Under the pieces are notes generated by a model. It made no database searches. It saw only the letters and a program-made list of their open reading frames with translations, and had not been told where the DNA came from. From NCBI GenBank assembly GCA_963732855.1, contig CAVTBB010000005.1, forward strand, positions 1 through 64,000: 64,000 nucleotides of DNA. Reading direction: 5' to 3'. Position numbers and translations under genes: made by a program. Positions 8,935 to 17,581 of the stretch are shown here, in pieces. Position 1 is the stretch's first letter, and each line of letters begins with the position of its first letter. Origin of the DNA: DASXVU01 sp963732855. Lineage in GTDB: Archaea > Thermoplasmatota > Thermoplasmata > Methanomassiliicoccales > UBA472.

Positions 8935-9207
8935 GATTTCTAGGATCCGGAGAGAGAAGATGGCCCTGACCACGATGGTCCACATATACTGTAAACGTCC
9001 ACCTTGAATGAGGTCCGAATCGTAATGAATGCAAGGAACTGGCGATTACGCCCATGTCCGTTTGGACGAGTGTCCTTCAGAGAGGAAAAACCAGCTTGCT
9101 CCAAGTGCACCGTCCATTGCTATCGCTCGGAGATGAGGGATAAGGTAGAGGGCCTCATGCGCTTCTCAGGACGCGGACGATGGTACATCATCCGGTCATG
9201 TCGATAG
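8935..9207 (+). pseudogene. Decayed YgbA_NO-type (nitrous-oxide-stimulated promoter family) protein
   Basis: Pieces of one small Cys-rich protein lie in order but in three frames. They are REKMALTTMVHIYCKRPP (ends 9007), then ECKELA, then DYAHVRLDECP, then FREEKPACSKCTVHCYRSEM followed by RDKVEGLMRFSGRGRWYI. The order matches the YgbA_NO family: a KT..M..IYC start, CxxC, then CPF.EEKP.C..CP.HCY and MR.SG. At least three frame changes and a TGA interrupt it, so this is a pseudogene rather than one sequencing error. The family's function is unclear; it was named for genes near NO-responsive promoters. Confidence 0.65.
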
Positions 9208-9781
9208 GACATATGATGGACGGCTTCAGAAAGATGCATGCTCGCGGAGGCCAAGGATAGATATGATCAATTGAGCAACGACGGCGGGAACATTTTGAGG
9301 CAGTAGATGATGATCAATGAAGGTACCCCGGAGGGCAAAATGAGGAGAGGATGGCGCGGACCATCGGACCGTTCATTTCCAGTATCAGATGACGTCGTAA
9401 ACCGATTTGTAGCCGCAGGTAGCTTCAACCTGATCGGTGATCTCCTTAAGATATCCCGGGCGATGTTTCCAGTGAATCCCATATGATCACTTTCTCGATC
9501 AACGACTCGACCTGCTATGAACCGCATCGACGCTAAGGTTTAGAGAATAGCCAGGCCTCGCAGGGACAAATGGAATTGTTGAATAGCATCTAACAGATTA
9601 ACGGTCCGTGTCGTCCATCTTAATATAATAAGGGAGAGCCTAGAGAGTAAATTTTACATTCTAGGGCTTGGGTCCCGACGGCCGTCCGGCCTCCTTCCCT
9701 GCACTAATTTCGGTCTTCCAATAAGTATACTAATAAGTTACAAATACTCCTAGTTATACTATGGTTACAATGGTGATATAG
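9208..9781. other. Intergenic/decayed stretch, nothing recognised
   Basis: About 570 bases. A frame on the minus strand (9267-9527) and its plus-strand counterpart show no family resemblance. The right end has the A+T-rich TTATACTATGG-type sequence that probably holds the promoter of the next gene. Confidence 0.4.
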
Positions 9782-10132
9782 GTGAAAGTTACACCAGCGA
9801 GCGTTGACCCAGAGTATGTATGGCTGAAGGAATTCAGGAGGCTTAGCACACAGACAACAGGTGTCGATTTCAAGAAGGAAGATCGAGAACGTATAACACA
9901 CGGACATGATCTGGTCTTTAGGGACCGGAGGAAAAATTGGACCTCCAAAGCACCTGAGAAGGTCATTCATCTAGGCATGCTCGGAGTGGTGATGCAGTGC
10001 CTTGGTCTACTATGGCTGCTCTCGGCAGCCGGATTCACCATTCCGTGGTACTCGATAATACCGATGGCTATCATGATCGCGGGTGGGGTTTTTATTGTCA
10101 AAGCTACTATCCATGACATGTATCGAACCTAA
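9782..10132 (+). CDS. Hypothetical membrane protein, two predicted TM segments
   Basis: 116 residues from GTG 9782. A polar charged first half (FKKEDRERITHGHDLVFRDR) precedes two hydrophobic segments (VIHLGMLGVVMQCLGLLWLL, then SIIPMAIMIAGGVFIV) and a short tail. It is followed after 14 bases by the gene at 10147, so the two are probably co-transcribed. An A+T-rich stretch at about 9720-9775 is a likely promoter. I do not recognise the family. Confidence 0.6.
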   Translation: MKVTPASVDPEYVWLKEFRRLSTQTTGVDFKKEDRERITHGHDLVFRDRRKNWTSKAPEKVIHLGMLGVVMQCLGLLWLLSAAGFTIPWYSIIPMAIMIAGGVFIVKATIHDMYRT

Positions 10133-10146
10133 AGGGAGACTTTTCA

Positions 10147-10527
10147 GTGACCGACATAACCATTCGAGGAATTGAGGACGAGACCTATTCCCTGTTCGCA
10201 GCGGAAGCCAAGAAACGCGGAGTACCGATCGGAGAATTGACCACGGCCGCCATGAAAGCTTGGATTGCGACATCCGCTGCGCCTGTCTACCATATTGGTA
10301 CCATGGAACATCTGACCGTGTCCAAGTCTGACCTTGAATCCGTCGAATTGCCCGTTGTCCTCAGCAACATCGAGGTACTCGAATTTGACGACACTGTCGA
10401 TTGGCCCACCTTCAATCGACAGGTCAAGGAGATCAACAGCGTAGAAGTGATCCGGATCCACAAGTCCCTTTCGAAGTTCCAGGTCCTCATCAAGGCCAAG
10501 AACGTGGAAACAATAGAATCCCATTAA
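10147..10527 (+). CDS. Hypothetical protein with ribbon-helix-helix-like N-terminus
   Basis: 126 residues from GTG 10147. The N-terminus (TDITIRGIEDETYSLFAAEA, then KKRGVPIGELTTAAMKAWI) has the strand-helix-helix layout of RHH DNA-binding proteins. The rest (VVLSNIEVLEFDDTVDWPTF, ..SLSKFQVLIKAKNVETI) looks like a small alpha/beta domain of unknown type. It lies 14 bases after a small membrane-protein gene, suggesting a two-gene operon. A regulatory role is an inference; the fold could also be used for protein contacts. Confidence 0.6.
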   Translation: MTDITIRGIEDETYSLFAAEAKKRGVPIGELTTAAMKAWIATSAAPVYHIGTMEHLTVSKSDLESVELPVVLSNIEVLEFDDTVDWPTFNRQVKEINSVEVIRIHKSLSKFQVLIKAKNVETIESH

Positions 10528-10566
10528 GAAAGTATCATCGGTAAAGGTTTCAAACGTTCATGACGG

Positions 10567-10829
10567 CTAGCGCCCTTGCTCGATCCCCTTCTCCTTCTGC
10601 TCCATGAACCTGTTTGCTTGCCGAACGCCGAGCATACAGTGCATCACGACGCCGACGGCCATTCCGCCCATGGGAGACGAACCAAAGGAACTCGGGGATG
10701 AATGTCAGGGCTTTACCGGTCAAGGTGACGCTGACGACCATCATGATCAATATGTGCACGATCAAGCCCTTCTTCGATTCGTTCATCTCTTATTCACAGT
10801 TCTTCTTCTTTTATTCCTCTGCGCTCATG
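10567..10829 (-). pseudogene. 2TM-domain membrane protein, frameshifted remnant
   Basis: A reading in minus frames gives KKGLIVHILIMMVVSVTLTG and PEFLWFVS, then, one frame over, MGGMAVGVVMHCMLGVRQAN and RFMEQKEKGIEQGR before a TAG. This is the order of 2TM-domain proteins (KKGF..H...Y...N, then YLWF.WPL.GWG.G...H...VF, then a charged helix). The shift is near 10673. Upstream, MSAEE is followed by a stop and KEEEL, so the N-terminus is also disturbed. Such domains are often fused to sensor kinases or found alone; the role is unknown. Confidence 0.5.
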
Positions 10830-10974
10830 TTTTCCATTCTCCATCCAACCTTTCGTTCTTATTCGATGGTGCTTCCTTCGCAACGCCTCTGAATCCAGCT
10901 AAGCACAGGACCCCACATTTCTGAGTATATCGGTGGATTAGACGAATTAGAAAAACACCGTACATATCGATGCA

Positions 10975-11275
10975 TAGTTCAAGTCGCACGGGGGGATGTC
11001 TCCTCAATGAAGGTTCGCAACGAATCCAGAGCCCGGATCGATAAGGGGATCGCCCTTTGCCGTTCTTCGGGGGACTGACCGAAAAGCAGATCGAAATCTT
11101 GGTCTCCGCGTACGAGCATGGATTGCTCAGCGTACCGGCAAGGATCCGGTTGGATGGCATCGCGAAGAATATTGGCCTATCAAGGTCAACCTACGGAGAA
11201 CATCTGTGAAAAACGATGCAGACCCTCGTGGAGAACCCCTACCCGGAACTGAAGCTACGTACCCACCCATACGCC
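10975..11275 (+). pseudogene. HTH_10 (bacterio-opsin activator type) regulator remnant with nonsense codon
   Basis: From about 11066 the frame reads FFGGLTEKQIEILVSAYEHG, LLSVPARIRLDGIAKNIGLS and RSTYGEHL, then TGA at 11207-11209, then KTMQTLVENPYPELKLR in the same frame. This is the C-terminal HTH_10 domain (LTEKQ...L..AYE.G....PR...L..IA...G.S.ST..EHLRKA). The TGA stands where Arg (CGA) is usual, so one point mutation ended the gene. The N-terminal sensor part is not readable upstream. The family members are archaeal transcription regulators. Confidence 0.65.
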
Positions 11276-11342
11276 AATCCGGGGAGGGGGACCAAGCCGG
11301 GGAAAAATAAGGCCCCGGTCCCTTGGAACGGGTCATGGCAAT

Positions 11343-11954
11343 TCAGATCTTGGCGGCCGACCCTCCGGATTTCGCTTCCGTTCCCATGAGGTAACCGCCG
11401 AACACGGTCAACCAGATGATGGATGGATAGACGATCATCCTCTCGGTGCCGCCGTGGCCGATCGGTCCGAACAGGTCGATCATCCCGGAATCGCTCACGA
11501 ACATGACCGCGATATAGGCCAGCCCGATAAGGCCCAGGGCGATCGATATCACCTTGAGCGGTCCGTTGATCATCCGCGCCACGGCAATGGCCTGCAGGTT
11601 AAAGAACAGGAACGCCGCGAGCGCGAATAGACCGTGCAGCCCTGTGGGCGAGTCGAGGGTGAAGATGCCGACACCGATGGCCCCGATTCCCGCGATAATG
11701 AACATCAGCAGGACGGATATTTTCTTGTGGGACTGATAGTAGAGGTAACCTCCAGTGATGTTCACCACCCCGACCAGGAATATCGATATGTTGAAAAGGA
11801 GACTCGACTGGCCGATAGTGCCGAGGTCGCTTATGGCATTGGTGTTCATGCTATATCCAGGAGCGATCGCCTCGCTGATCATCAGGCTGGTCATGAACCA
11901 AGCGGAACTCAGGAAGAATAGGATACCGGCTAGGGTCTTGTTGTTCACTGACAT
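11343..11954 (-). CDS. DUF998 family membrane protein
   Basis: About 203 residues from ATG 11954 (MSVNNKTLAGILFFLSSAWF), with six hydrophobic segments and the AIAPGYSMNTNAISDLG loop, which is characteristic of DUF998 proteins (SE...PGY....ISDLG). These are integral membrane proteins of unknown function. An upstream ATG at 12008 would add 18 residues, but TTAATATTAATTCC sits there, about 25 bases before 11954, as a fitting promoter for a leaderless message. It is a single gene on this strand. Confidence 0.75.
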   Translation of the reverse strand: MSVNNKTLAGILFFLSSAWFMTSLMISEAIAPGYSMNTNAISDLGTIGQSSLLFNISIFLVGVVNITGGYLYYQSHKKISVLLMFIIAGIGAIGVGIFTLDSPTGLHGLFALAAFLFFNLQAIAVARMINGPLKVISIALGLIGLAYIAVMFVSDSGMIDLFGPIGHGGTERMIVYPSIIWLTVFGGYLMGTEAKSGGSAAKI

Positions 11955-12232
11955 CAAAAACCGAATTATGGAATTAATATTAAAAAACATTGAATGAGAC
12001 GAGAACAACGACCCGGTCCAGGTAGACTGGACTCATCGGATTCCGATAGTCAACGAATGCTTGGGGAAGGCGATATCGAACACCGATCCGTCGGACCTGT
12101 GTGGTCTTTTCCATCTCACGTTCCTTCATCCATGTCCAGATTCTCGGGCCATTGGATGTCCTTCCCTATAGCAGTGTTCCAAAGGGGAAGCTTTATTATC
12201 CCGCCGGTTCAACCTGTCATACGAGTAAAATA

Positions 12233-12619
12233 ATGACCGACAACCATAACATTAGCCGCTTTACACTGCTGGAAAAGACGCTAGAATCGAGGGCCGGGTT
12301 CAATCAGGACACTGCACAGGAAGTTACCTTGAAGATCCTCAACTACTTCGGTTACCACGATGAGATAATAGACAATGCGTTGAACCAGGAAGACCGGAGG
12401 CTGTTCTATTACCTCCAGGACCTGGACCTGCTTCAGACGCATTGGGAAGAGACACAATTGGCAAGCGGCCGGAACTGGCGCATATTCTATTGGGCCTTGA
12501 ACCTGGACCGGCTCAAGGAATGCGCGATCAAATTGATCAAGAAGGTGGACGACAACGATGTCTACATGTCGCTTCCGGAAACGGCATGGAATAAGGCCGA
12601 CTATTCCGCCCAGACCTGA
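12233..12619 (+). CDS. DUF6015-type archaeal conserved protein
   Basis: 128 residues from ATG 12233. Recognisable stretches are LEKTLESRAGFNQDTAQEV, LKILNYFGYHDEIIDNALN and QEDRRLFYYLQDLDLLQTHW, then GRNWRIFYWALN. The pattern matches a conserved Thermoplasmatota family annotated as DUF6015. It is small, soluble and helical, with no catalytic motif; the function is unknown. The open frame continues upstream to 12101, but that part is not protein-like. A TTTATTATCCC box at 12192-12202 lies about 30 bases before the ATG. Confidence 0.7.
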   Translation: MTDNHNISRFTLLEKTLESRAGFNQDTAQEVTLKILNYFGYHDEIIDNALNQEDRRLFYYLQDLDLLQTHWEETQLASGRNWRIFYWALNLDRLKECAIKLIKKVDDNDVYMSLPETAWNKADYSAQT

Positions 12620-12661
12620 AGGTTCAAAACCAATTTATCCACGGTGCTGCATCATTGGGCC

Positions 12662-12976
12662 GTGAAGTTCTGTTATTGTCCGGACTGCAAGGAGCTGCAC
12701 CCGAAAAATTGGTACAGCGGGCGTTCCTGCGAGAGGTGCCAGGGCACCTGTGTTGTCATCTCGGTCCCGACCTCCTTTGTGGGGTACCTAATGTACATCT
12801 TCAGCATCCTGGCGATCATCCAGATCGTGATCAATCTACTGGGGACCAAATGGTCCCTCTCTGATTACTCGATACCGCTGATCTTCGCCGCAATTATTGG
12901 CGCGTTCGTCTGCGCCTTTGTCGAGATAGGCCGCGGAACCGAATTGGCGTATGAACGGATCAGGAAGAAAGCTTAG
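12662..12976 (+). CDS. Zinc-ribbon membrane protein
   Basis: 104 residues from GTG 12662. It starts MKFCYCPDCKELHPKNWYSG and RSCERCQGTC, a four-Cys zinc ribbon (CxxC...CxxC), then two hydrophobic segments (VGYLMYIFSILAIIQIVINL and IPLIFAAIIGAFVCAFVEIG) and a basic end. An AATTTATCC box about 30 bases before the GTG suggests a leaderless transcript. The ribbon probably faces the cytoplasm. Its 3' end overlaps the end of the convergent pilin-like gene by 4 bases. No function is assigned. Confidence 0.6.
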   Translation: MKFCYCPDCKELHPKNWYSGRSCERCQGTCVVISVPTSFVGYLMYIFSILAIIQIVINLLGTKWSLSDYSIPLIFAAIIGAFVCAFVEIGRGTELAYERIRKKA

Positions 12977-13449
12977 GCATATCGCACCGTCAGAACGTAA
13001 CCGCAGGGACCGGAGGGCGCGGACACGGAAAACGACGATACGAACACGTCGCCTTCTGACACTTTGCTAAGGATAGAGCCGAACACAAAACACGTTTCTC
13101 CCAATGTGCACTCCCATTGCGCATCGTATTGTGGTTGGAACAGTCCCTGAAGTATCTGGTCGATCTCAGTGTGAATTCTTTCTGGAGGCTGCTTCTTGAG
13201 GAACAGAAGGGTGGAGATCGCATCCGAAACGGACATGAGCTTAGCGGAGGACTCCGACCAGGAATTCAACGTTGTGCCAAGCAGCACGGAATGGCATCTC
13301 TGCAAGTAGGACTGAGGACCCTCCTCCCCGTCAAGGGCGGGCGAGAACGCGACCAGCACGGTGACGGACACCACCGACATCACCGAGAGGAACATCAAGG
13401 CGTCGAACAGGGCCGCCACACCGGAGCGCCTTCTAATCGCCGACCTCAT
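12973..13449 (-). CDS. Pilin-like (type IV pilus related) protein 2
   Basis: 158 residues from ATG 13449, which overlaps the stop of the previous gene as ATGA. The N-terminus MRSAIRRRSGVAALFDALMF followed by LSVMSVVSVTVLVAF is a basic leader with a cleavage-like SG/VAALFDA junction and a long hydrophobic helix, as in archaeal class III signal peptides. The rest is a polar extracellular domain with Cys residues (CHSVLLG, CTLGETCFV). It is likely a minor pilin or pseudopilin working with the ATPase and platform genes at 17-21 kb. The assignment rests on architecture, not alignment. Confidence 0.6.
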   Translation of the reverse strand: MRSAIRRRSGVAALFDALMFLSVMSVVSVTVLVAFSPALDGEEGPQSYLQRCHSVLLGTTLNSWSESSAKLMSVSDAISTLLFLKKQPPERIHTEIDQILQGLFQPQYDAQWECTLGETCFVFGSILSKVSEGDVFVSSFSVSAPSGPCGYVLTVRYA

Positions 13450-13910
13450 CGCCACACGATCACCGTTGCCTTGGCTGCGTGAACGGTTCGATCCTCGACC
13501 GACAGGAGCACAGGCACTGAGACGGTACGTGTGTCGTTCGATGTTATCTCGCCATTACGAAGCAGGACGACCGAGGAGGACCCCGCGGTTATGTCCTGCA
13601 GGGTGACGAAATAGCCTTTGACCAGGGTGGCTATATGAAAGAGGGACGAGTTCAACAGTGGCAAGGACGAGTTCTGCAGGATATCTCCCTCGAAGAATGG
13701 CCTGCCGAGCGAGAATAATTGCCTGGTCAGGTCCTTGCAGCCGTCCTGCAGCGCCGTCTCGCCGGAATCGCGGCGCAGGTCGATCCCGACGAACGCCAGC
13801 GACATCGTCACCAGCATGACCCCGCATATGACGACCATCATCGCCAAGACCGCTTCCATGAAGCCTCCGATGCCGGTTCGGCCGGCCCGGAGCCCTGTTC
13901 TTCCTCTCAT
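13446..13910 (-). CDS. Pilin-like (type IV pilus related) protein 1
   Basis: 154 residues from ATG 13910. The N-terminus MRGRTGLRAGRTGIGGFMEA leads straight into VLAMMVVICGVMLVTMSLAF, a basic leader plus hydrophobic helix with an IGG/FMEA-type processing site. The remainder is a beta-rich domain ending VIVWR. Together with the next gene (ATGA overlap) it forms a two-pilin unit, 57 bases after the U32-family gene. A longer upstream open frame exists, but it runs through the U32 gene and is not used. Probable membrane-anchored pilus subunit. Confidence 0.6.
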   Translation of the reverse strand: MRGRTGLRAGRTGIGGFMEAVLAMMVVICGVMLVTMSLAFVGIDLRRDSGETALQDGCKDLTRQLFSLGRPFFEGDILQNSSLPLLNSSLFHIATLVKGYFVTLQDITAGSSSVVLLRNGEITSNDTRTVSVPVLLSVEDRTVHAAKATVIVWR

Positions 13911-13966
13911 GACCGGACGGATGCCGCAAGGGGCCTTCGCCGTTACCGCTACAATCAGCGTACCGC

Positions 13967-15895
13967 TCAGGGTACGCCTTGCTGATAATGGGCGGAGGTG
14001 ATCGGCCCGCACTTCTTCTTCAGGACCGCCTTGCTGTCCAAATCCCTTTCGTGATAGACCTTGGCGGCCAGTTCGGCCAGGTCCGGATGCCTGCGGCGCA
14101 GGTCGAGCGAGAACGAATCGATGCCCATGTCCTCCATCTCCGGCAGGAAGTCGAGCAGGAACAGGTCCGAGGAGTTCGTTATGTGCGCGAAACCCTCGGT
14201 GTCCCGGTATACCTGGAAACGCTTGCCCAGGTGATCCTCCAGCCACCCCTCCTTAAGGGACGGGTCCTTGGTGATCATAAGCTCCACCCTGCCGAAGGCC
14301 AGCACCTCCAGCCGGCCGTCATAGTGCTGCACCGTCTCCCAGATGTCATCGTGCGACAGCTCGACCGACATCGTCTGCTGGAACAGCCTCGGTGTGGTCA
14401 ACGAATTGAAGAAGTTCATCGAGTGATGCCCGTACAGGCGGCGGTCGCCGTACTGGTGCGCCTGTCCGACGTTGCAGACCATGATCGAAGGGTCATCCAG
14501 CATCGGCATGTCGACCGAAACGCGGGGCATGATCGGCACGAACTCCTTGCCCGCATCGGCGCACATAGCCCTCGCCTCATCCGTCTGCTTGTTCCGTTCG
14601 AAATAGATGCGATCCGAGAACGGCAGGACCTTCTCCAGCACCTTGACGCTCGAGGCGTACACGGACAGCTCCGCATGTCTCGGCTGGCGGCGGTGCTTCG
14701 CCGGACGTAGCTGCACCGGGCGCCTCGTCGCGGTCAGCTCGGGGAATTGCATGGTGTCGATCATCTTGCGCATGGAGTCGAACTCGCGGTCCTTGGTCTT
14801 GTAGACCATGAACTCGCCCACCTCCATCTTGAAAGGTGAGCGCAGGTAGGTCGTCCCATCCCTGGTGGTGCTCTGCTCCTTGACCTCGAAACCGGCCAAC
14901 TTCTCGCTGCCCCGGTACATTGTGATGCCGTCCCCGGGCAAGACCTTGTCGGTCTTGAGCGCCAGCCTGGTGCCGTCCGAGACCGCCATGCCCAGCGGTA
15001 GGCCGCGCGAATCGGCGTACGCGCGCGACATAACATTCGTGTCCGTCAGGTATCCGCGGGAGAAGCCCCGGTTGAACACCGTCTCCAGCAGTTCCCGTTC
15101 CCGTGGCGTGATAAGCTCCCGGTCGCCCGCCTGGGCCCTCTTGATCGCCGCCTTATAGATCTTGGTGGCGACGTAGACGTAGAGCGGATTCCTCATCCGG
15201 CCCTCGATCTTGATCGACTTGACGCCAATGCGGATCAGCTCCGGTATCGCCTCGATGCCGAAGGTGTCCGCCGTGGACAGCATGTATCCACGCTCGCCGC
15301 CGAGCTCGTACTCCTTGCGGCACGGCTGGGCGCAGAGTCCCCGGTTGCCACTGCGGCCGCCGAGCATGCTGGAGAACAGGCATTGGCCTGAGTAACAGTA
15401 GCAGAGGGCGCCGTGGACGAACACTTCCAGCCCGACCTTGCTGCCCTCCTTGATCTTCCGGATCTGGGCCAACGAGAGCTCGCGCGCCAGGATGACCCTC
15501 TCGATGCCCTCCTCCTGGGCCCATTGCGCGCCCTGGATCGAATCGATCCCCATCTGGGTCGAGGCGTGCACCGGCATCTTGATGTTCTCTTTGATGAGCC
15601 GCAGAAGCCCCCGGTCCTGCACGATGACCGCATCCGCGTTGATGGAACGGAGCATGTCGATGTAGCCGGCGGCCGTCTCCAGCTCGCTCTCCTTGATCAA
15701 TGTGTTGACGGTGACGTATACTTTGACGTGGTGATCATGGGCGAGCTTGATGGCTGAGCGCATCTCCCCGTCGTCAAAATTCTCGGCCAGACGCCGGGCG
15801 CCGAAGTCCTTTCCGCCCAGGTAGACCGCGTCCGCTCCTCCGATGATGGCCGCCTTCAGGGCGTCCTTGTAACCTACCGGCGCTAACAGCTCCAC
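13967..15895 (-). CDS. U32 peptidase-family protein
   Basis: 642 residues starting MELLAPVGYKDALKAAIIGG. Family signs are ADAVYLGGKDFGARRLAENF, VHGALCYCYSGQCLFSSMLG and GNRGLCAQPCRKEY, and the EGRMR motif, with the Fe-S-type Cys set (C..YSGQC....RG.CAQPCR). Members act in prephenate-dependent tRNA hydroxylation (TrhP), ubiquinone hydroxylation (UbiU/UbiV) or collagenase-like roles; the archaeal substrate is not clear. The extra C-terminal half (residues about 380-640) is the long-form U32 domain. It sits upstream of two pilin-like genes on the same strand, probably by chance. Confidence 0.88.
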   Translation of the reverse strand: MELLAPVGYKDALKAAIIGGADAVYLGGKDFGARRLAENFDDGEMRSAIKLAHDHHVKVYVTVNTLIKESELETAAGYIDMLRSINADAVIVQDRGLLRLIKENIKMPVHASTQMGIDSIQGAQWAQEEGIERVILARELSLAQIRKIKEGSKVGLEVFVHGALCYCYSGQCLFSSMLGGRSGNRGLCAQPCRKEYELGGERGYMLSTADTFGIEAIPELIRIGVKSIKIEGRMRNPLYVYVATKIYKAAIKRAQAGDRELITPRERELLETVFNRGFSRGYLTDTNVMSRAYADSRGLPLGMAVSDGTRLALKTDKVLPGDGITMYRGSEKLAGFEVKEQSTTRDGTTYLRSPFKMEVGEFMVYKTKDREFDSMRKMIDTMQFPELTATRRPVQLRPAKHRRQPRHAELSVYASSVKVLEKVLPFSDRIYFERNKQTDEARAMCADAGKEFVPIMPRVSVDMPMLDDPSIMVCNVGQAHQYGDRRLYGHHSMNFFNSLTTPRLFQQTMSVELSHDDIWETVQHYDGRLEVLAFGRVELMITKDPSLKEGWLEDHLGKRFQVYRDTEGFAHITNSSDLFLLDFLPEMEDMGIDSFSLDLRRRHPDLAELAAKVYHERDLDSKAVLKKKCGPITSAHYQQGVP

Positions 15896-16065
15896 GATAT
15901 CGGCTATGCGCTTCTTGACTTAAAGACAACGCAGAATCGCCGCCGACGAGTAGCTCGCGTCGGAGTTGCAATCCAGTCATGGGAGAGTTGTAAATCGATC
16001 TCAACTACCCTTTAAACCATCTGTTGAAAAATATCTGATTATGGCATGAGGATACTCGGCAGGAG

Positions 16066-16218
16066 ATGCTTGAAGATGATGAGATAACTGCCACAGAGGA
16101 AGGATTCATGCGCGGCTTTAAGGGAGAGATTCAAGGTGGCAAGAAGCACAAAAAGAATGCCGGGCAAGAAGATTCCACATCTGTCAATCTGCCCAAGGAA
16201 CGATATACTGAGGACTGA
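16066..16218 (+). CDS. Small conserved-looking protein, 50 aa
   Basis: ATG 16066 directly after CGGCAGGAG, to TGA 16216-16218. It begins MLEDDEITATEEGFMRGFKG, an acidic start followed by an EEGFMRGF helix. That form recurs in small archaeal proteins found next to unrelated genes. The C-terminal half is basic then polar (GGKKHKKNAGQEDSTS). There is no recognised function. It is the only feature in the 460-base gap between the U32 gene and the gene at 16356. Confidence 0.5.
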   Translation: MLEDDEITATEEGFMRGFKGEIQGGKKHKKNAGQEDSTSVNLPKERYTED

Positions 16219-16355
16219 GAGGCCTCAATGTAGCACTGGCCGAACAGGCTGAAGCCTTATATTAAGCGCAACCATGCTGATTTTCACTATTCCAATGATC
16301 GATAGTGGCCTAAATATTAACTATTAAACCACATTAACAGGCCAGAGGGGTATGT

Positions 16356-16868
16356 TTGAGCCGGGAATTTGAGTCTTACAACGTCGGACGGAATTTGTAT
16401 TTGAGCAAATTCTGTCTGGAGTCAGGTCTTGAAGATTCGATTGCTACTTATTTTGAAGAAATTTCAAAGTCCCTTGCGCATTTAGACATCCATATCGAGT
16501 CCATCAACCTAACTGAGGCTGAAAATATTGATGAATTCCTATTCGAGAGGCTGAATGAGAAAGAGGTCGCATTATTGAGTTTGGGCGTCGCCGTGGGAAT
16601 GATTAAGTCCGTCCTCTTATCCTTGAGTTCAGAGGACGATTCTATACCTCCATCAACACAGGGAAAAATGATAGGAACAATTGACCTTGCATTGCACCGA
16701 ATCGTTATTGTTTTAGCTGAACTTAGAGTATTGGAAATTGCAGATGGGGTGGTCGAGCATGTCCAACCTTTATTAGTTGACTTTAACAAGCTAAAGGCAT
16801 CCATCAAACCCTTATTATCGGAAATCCAAGTTCTTGAAAGTCGTATCAAAATGCAATTTGAGAGCTGA
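16356..16868 (+). CDS. Hypothetical helical protein, 170 aa
   Basis: Start TTG 16356, with AGGGG about 9 bases upstream. The protein is almost wholly helical and leucine-rich, with a mid-section of alternating hydrophobic and acidic residues (GVAVGMIKSVLLSLSSEDDS) and a C-terminal coiled-coil-like stretch (FNKLKASIKPLLSEIQVLES). No membrane span, Cys or known motif is present. It is more A+T-rich than the pilus genes that follow, so it may come from a different source. I do not recognise the family. Confidence 0.55.
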   Translation: MSREFESYNVGRNLYLSKFCLESGLEDSIATYFEEISKSLAHLDIHIESINLTEAENIDEFLFERLNEKEVALLSLGVAVGMIKSVLLSLSSEDDSIPPSTQGKMIGTIDLALHRIVIVLAELRVLEIADGVVEHVQPLLVDFNKLKASIKPLLSEIQVLESRIKMQFES

Positions 16869-17026
16869 AAGTTTCTCTTTCAACATTTCGATTGAATGTT
16901 GTGGCTAGAAGCAATTGATAGGGAGAGCACTGCGCTGTATCTTTTCGTTTTTCCGTTAGTTTCGAGGTAGCTTACAGTTATATGTAACCGGGATTACCCC
17001 GAACGAACGTCACTGTAAAAGATAAA

Positions 17027-17581
17027 ATGAGGGCAAAGAGGGTATTGGTGGCAAAGAGGCCGGTCATCCAGGCGCTGGAACCGAGGAGGTCCGAATGCAG
17101 TTGCTCGCGGTCGGAGGATAGTCTGGTGTTCGACTGCCGCGGTTGCATGCATGATAAGGACCTGAACGACAACGCCTGCCTGAAGCGGGTGATCTCCGCA
17201 CTCGCCGAACAGTCCGATGTGAAGGAGATAGTGCTCTCTGGCGACTGGGAGTTACTCTACCGGGAAGGCTGCGTCCGGGTGCTGAACGCATACGCCGAGC
17301 TGGTTCGTGCCTGCCGCTCCAGCGGCGTTCTGATCCCGACGGGGGAGCAATGTCGATCCTGCCCGAACGATCCCCGCAAGCTGCTAGCCTCCGTGGCAGA
17401 GAGGATCCCTTTGCCATGGGAAGACCTGCGCCGCCAGGCGGCAGCGATCAACGTTCGCCCGGGGTGTTACTCCTGCGCCGCCTCGACCGCCTCCGCCATA
17501 GCCCGGCTGGAGACGCTGGCGAAGGGTATTGACCGGACCGTGGCCAAAGAAGCATTCCGCATCGTGGGGATCTCGGGATGA
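17027..17581 (+). CDS. Cys-rich protein, first gene of the pilus/secretion operon
   Basis: 184 residues with paired cysteines: CSCSR near the N-terminus, FDCRGC, then ECVRV/ACRSS-type singles, QCRSCPNDP and PGCYSCA. The pattern suggests metal or Fe-S binding. Its stop overlaps the start of the secretion ATPase (ATGA at 17578-17581), so the two are translated together. The name of the family is not known to me. Context suggests an accessory or regulatory factor of the pilus machine. The start ATG 17027 follows GTAAAAGATAAA. Confidence 0.65.
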   Translation: MRAKRVLVAKRPVIQALEPRRSECSCSRSEDSLVFDCRGCMHDKDLNDNACLKRVISALAEQSDVKEIVLSGDWELLYREGCVRVLNAYAELVRACRSSGVLIPTGEQCRSCPNDPRKLLASVAERIPLPWEDLRRQAAAINVRPGCYSCAASTASAIARLETLAKGIDRTVAKEAFRIVGISG

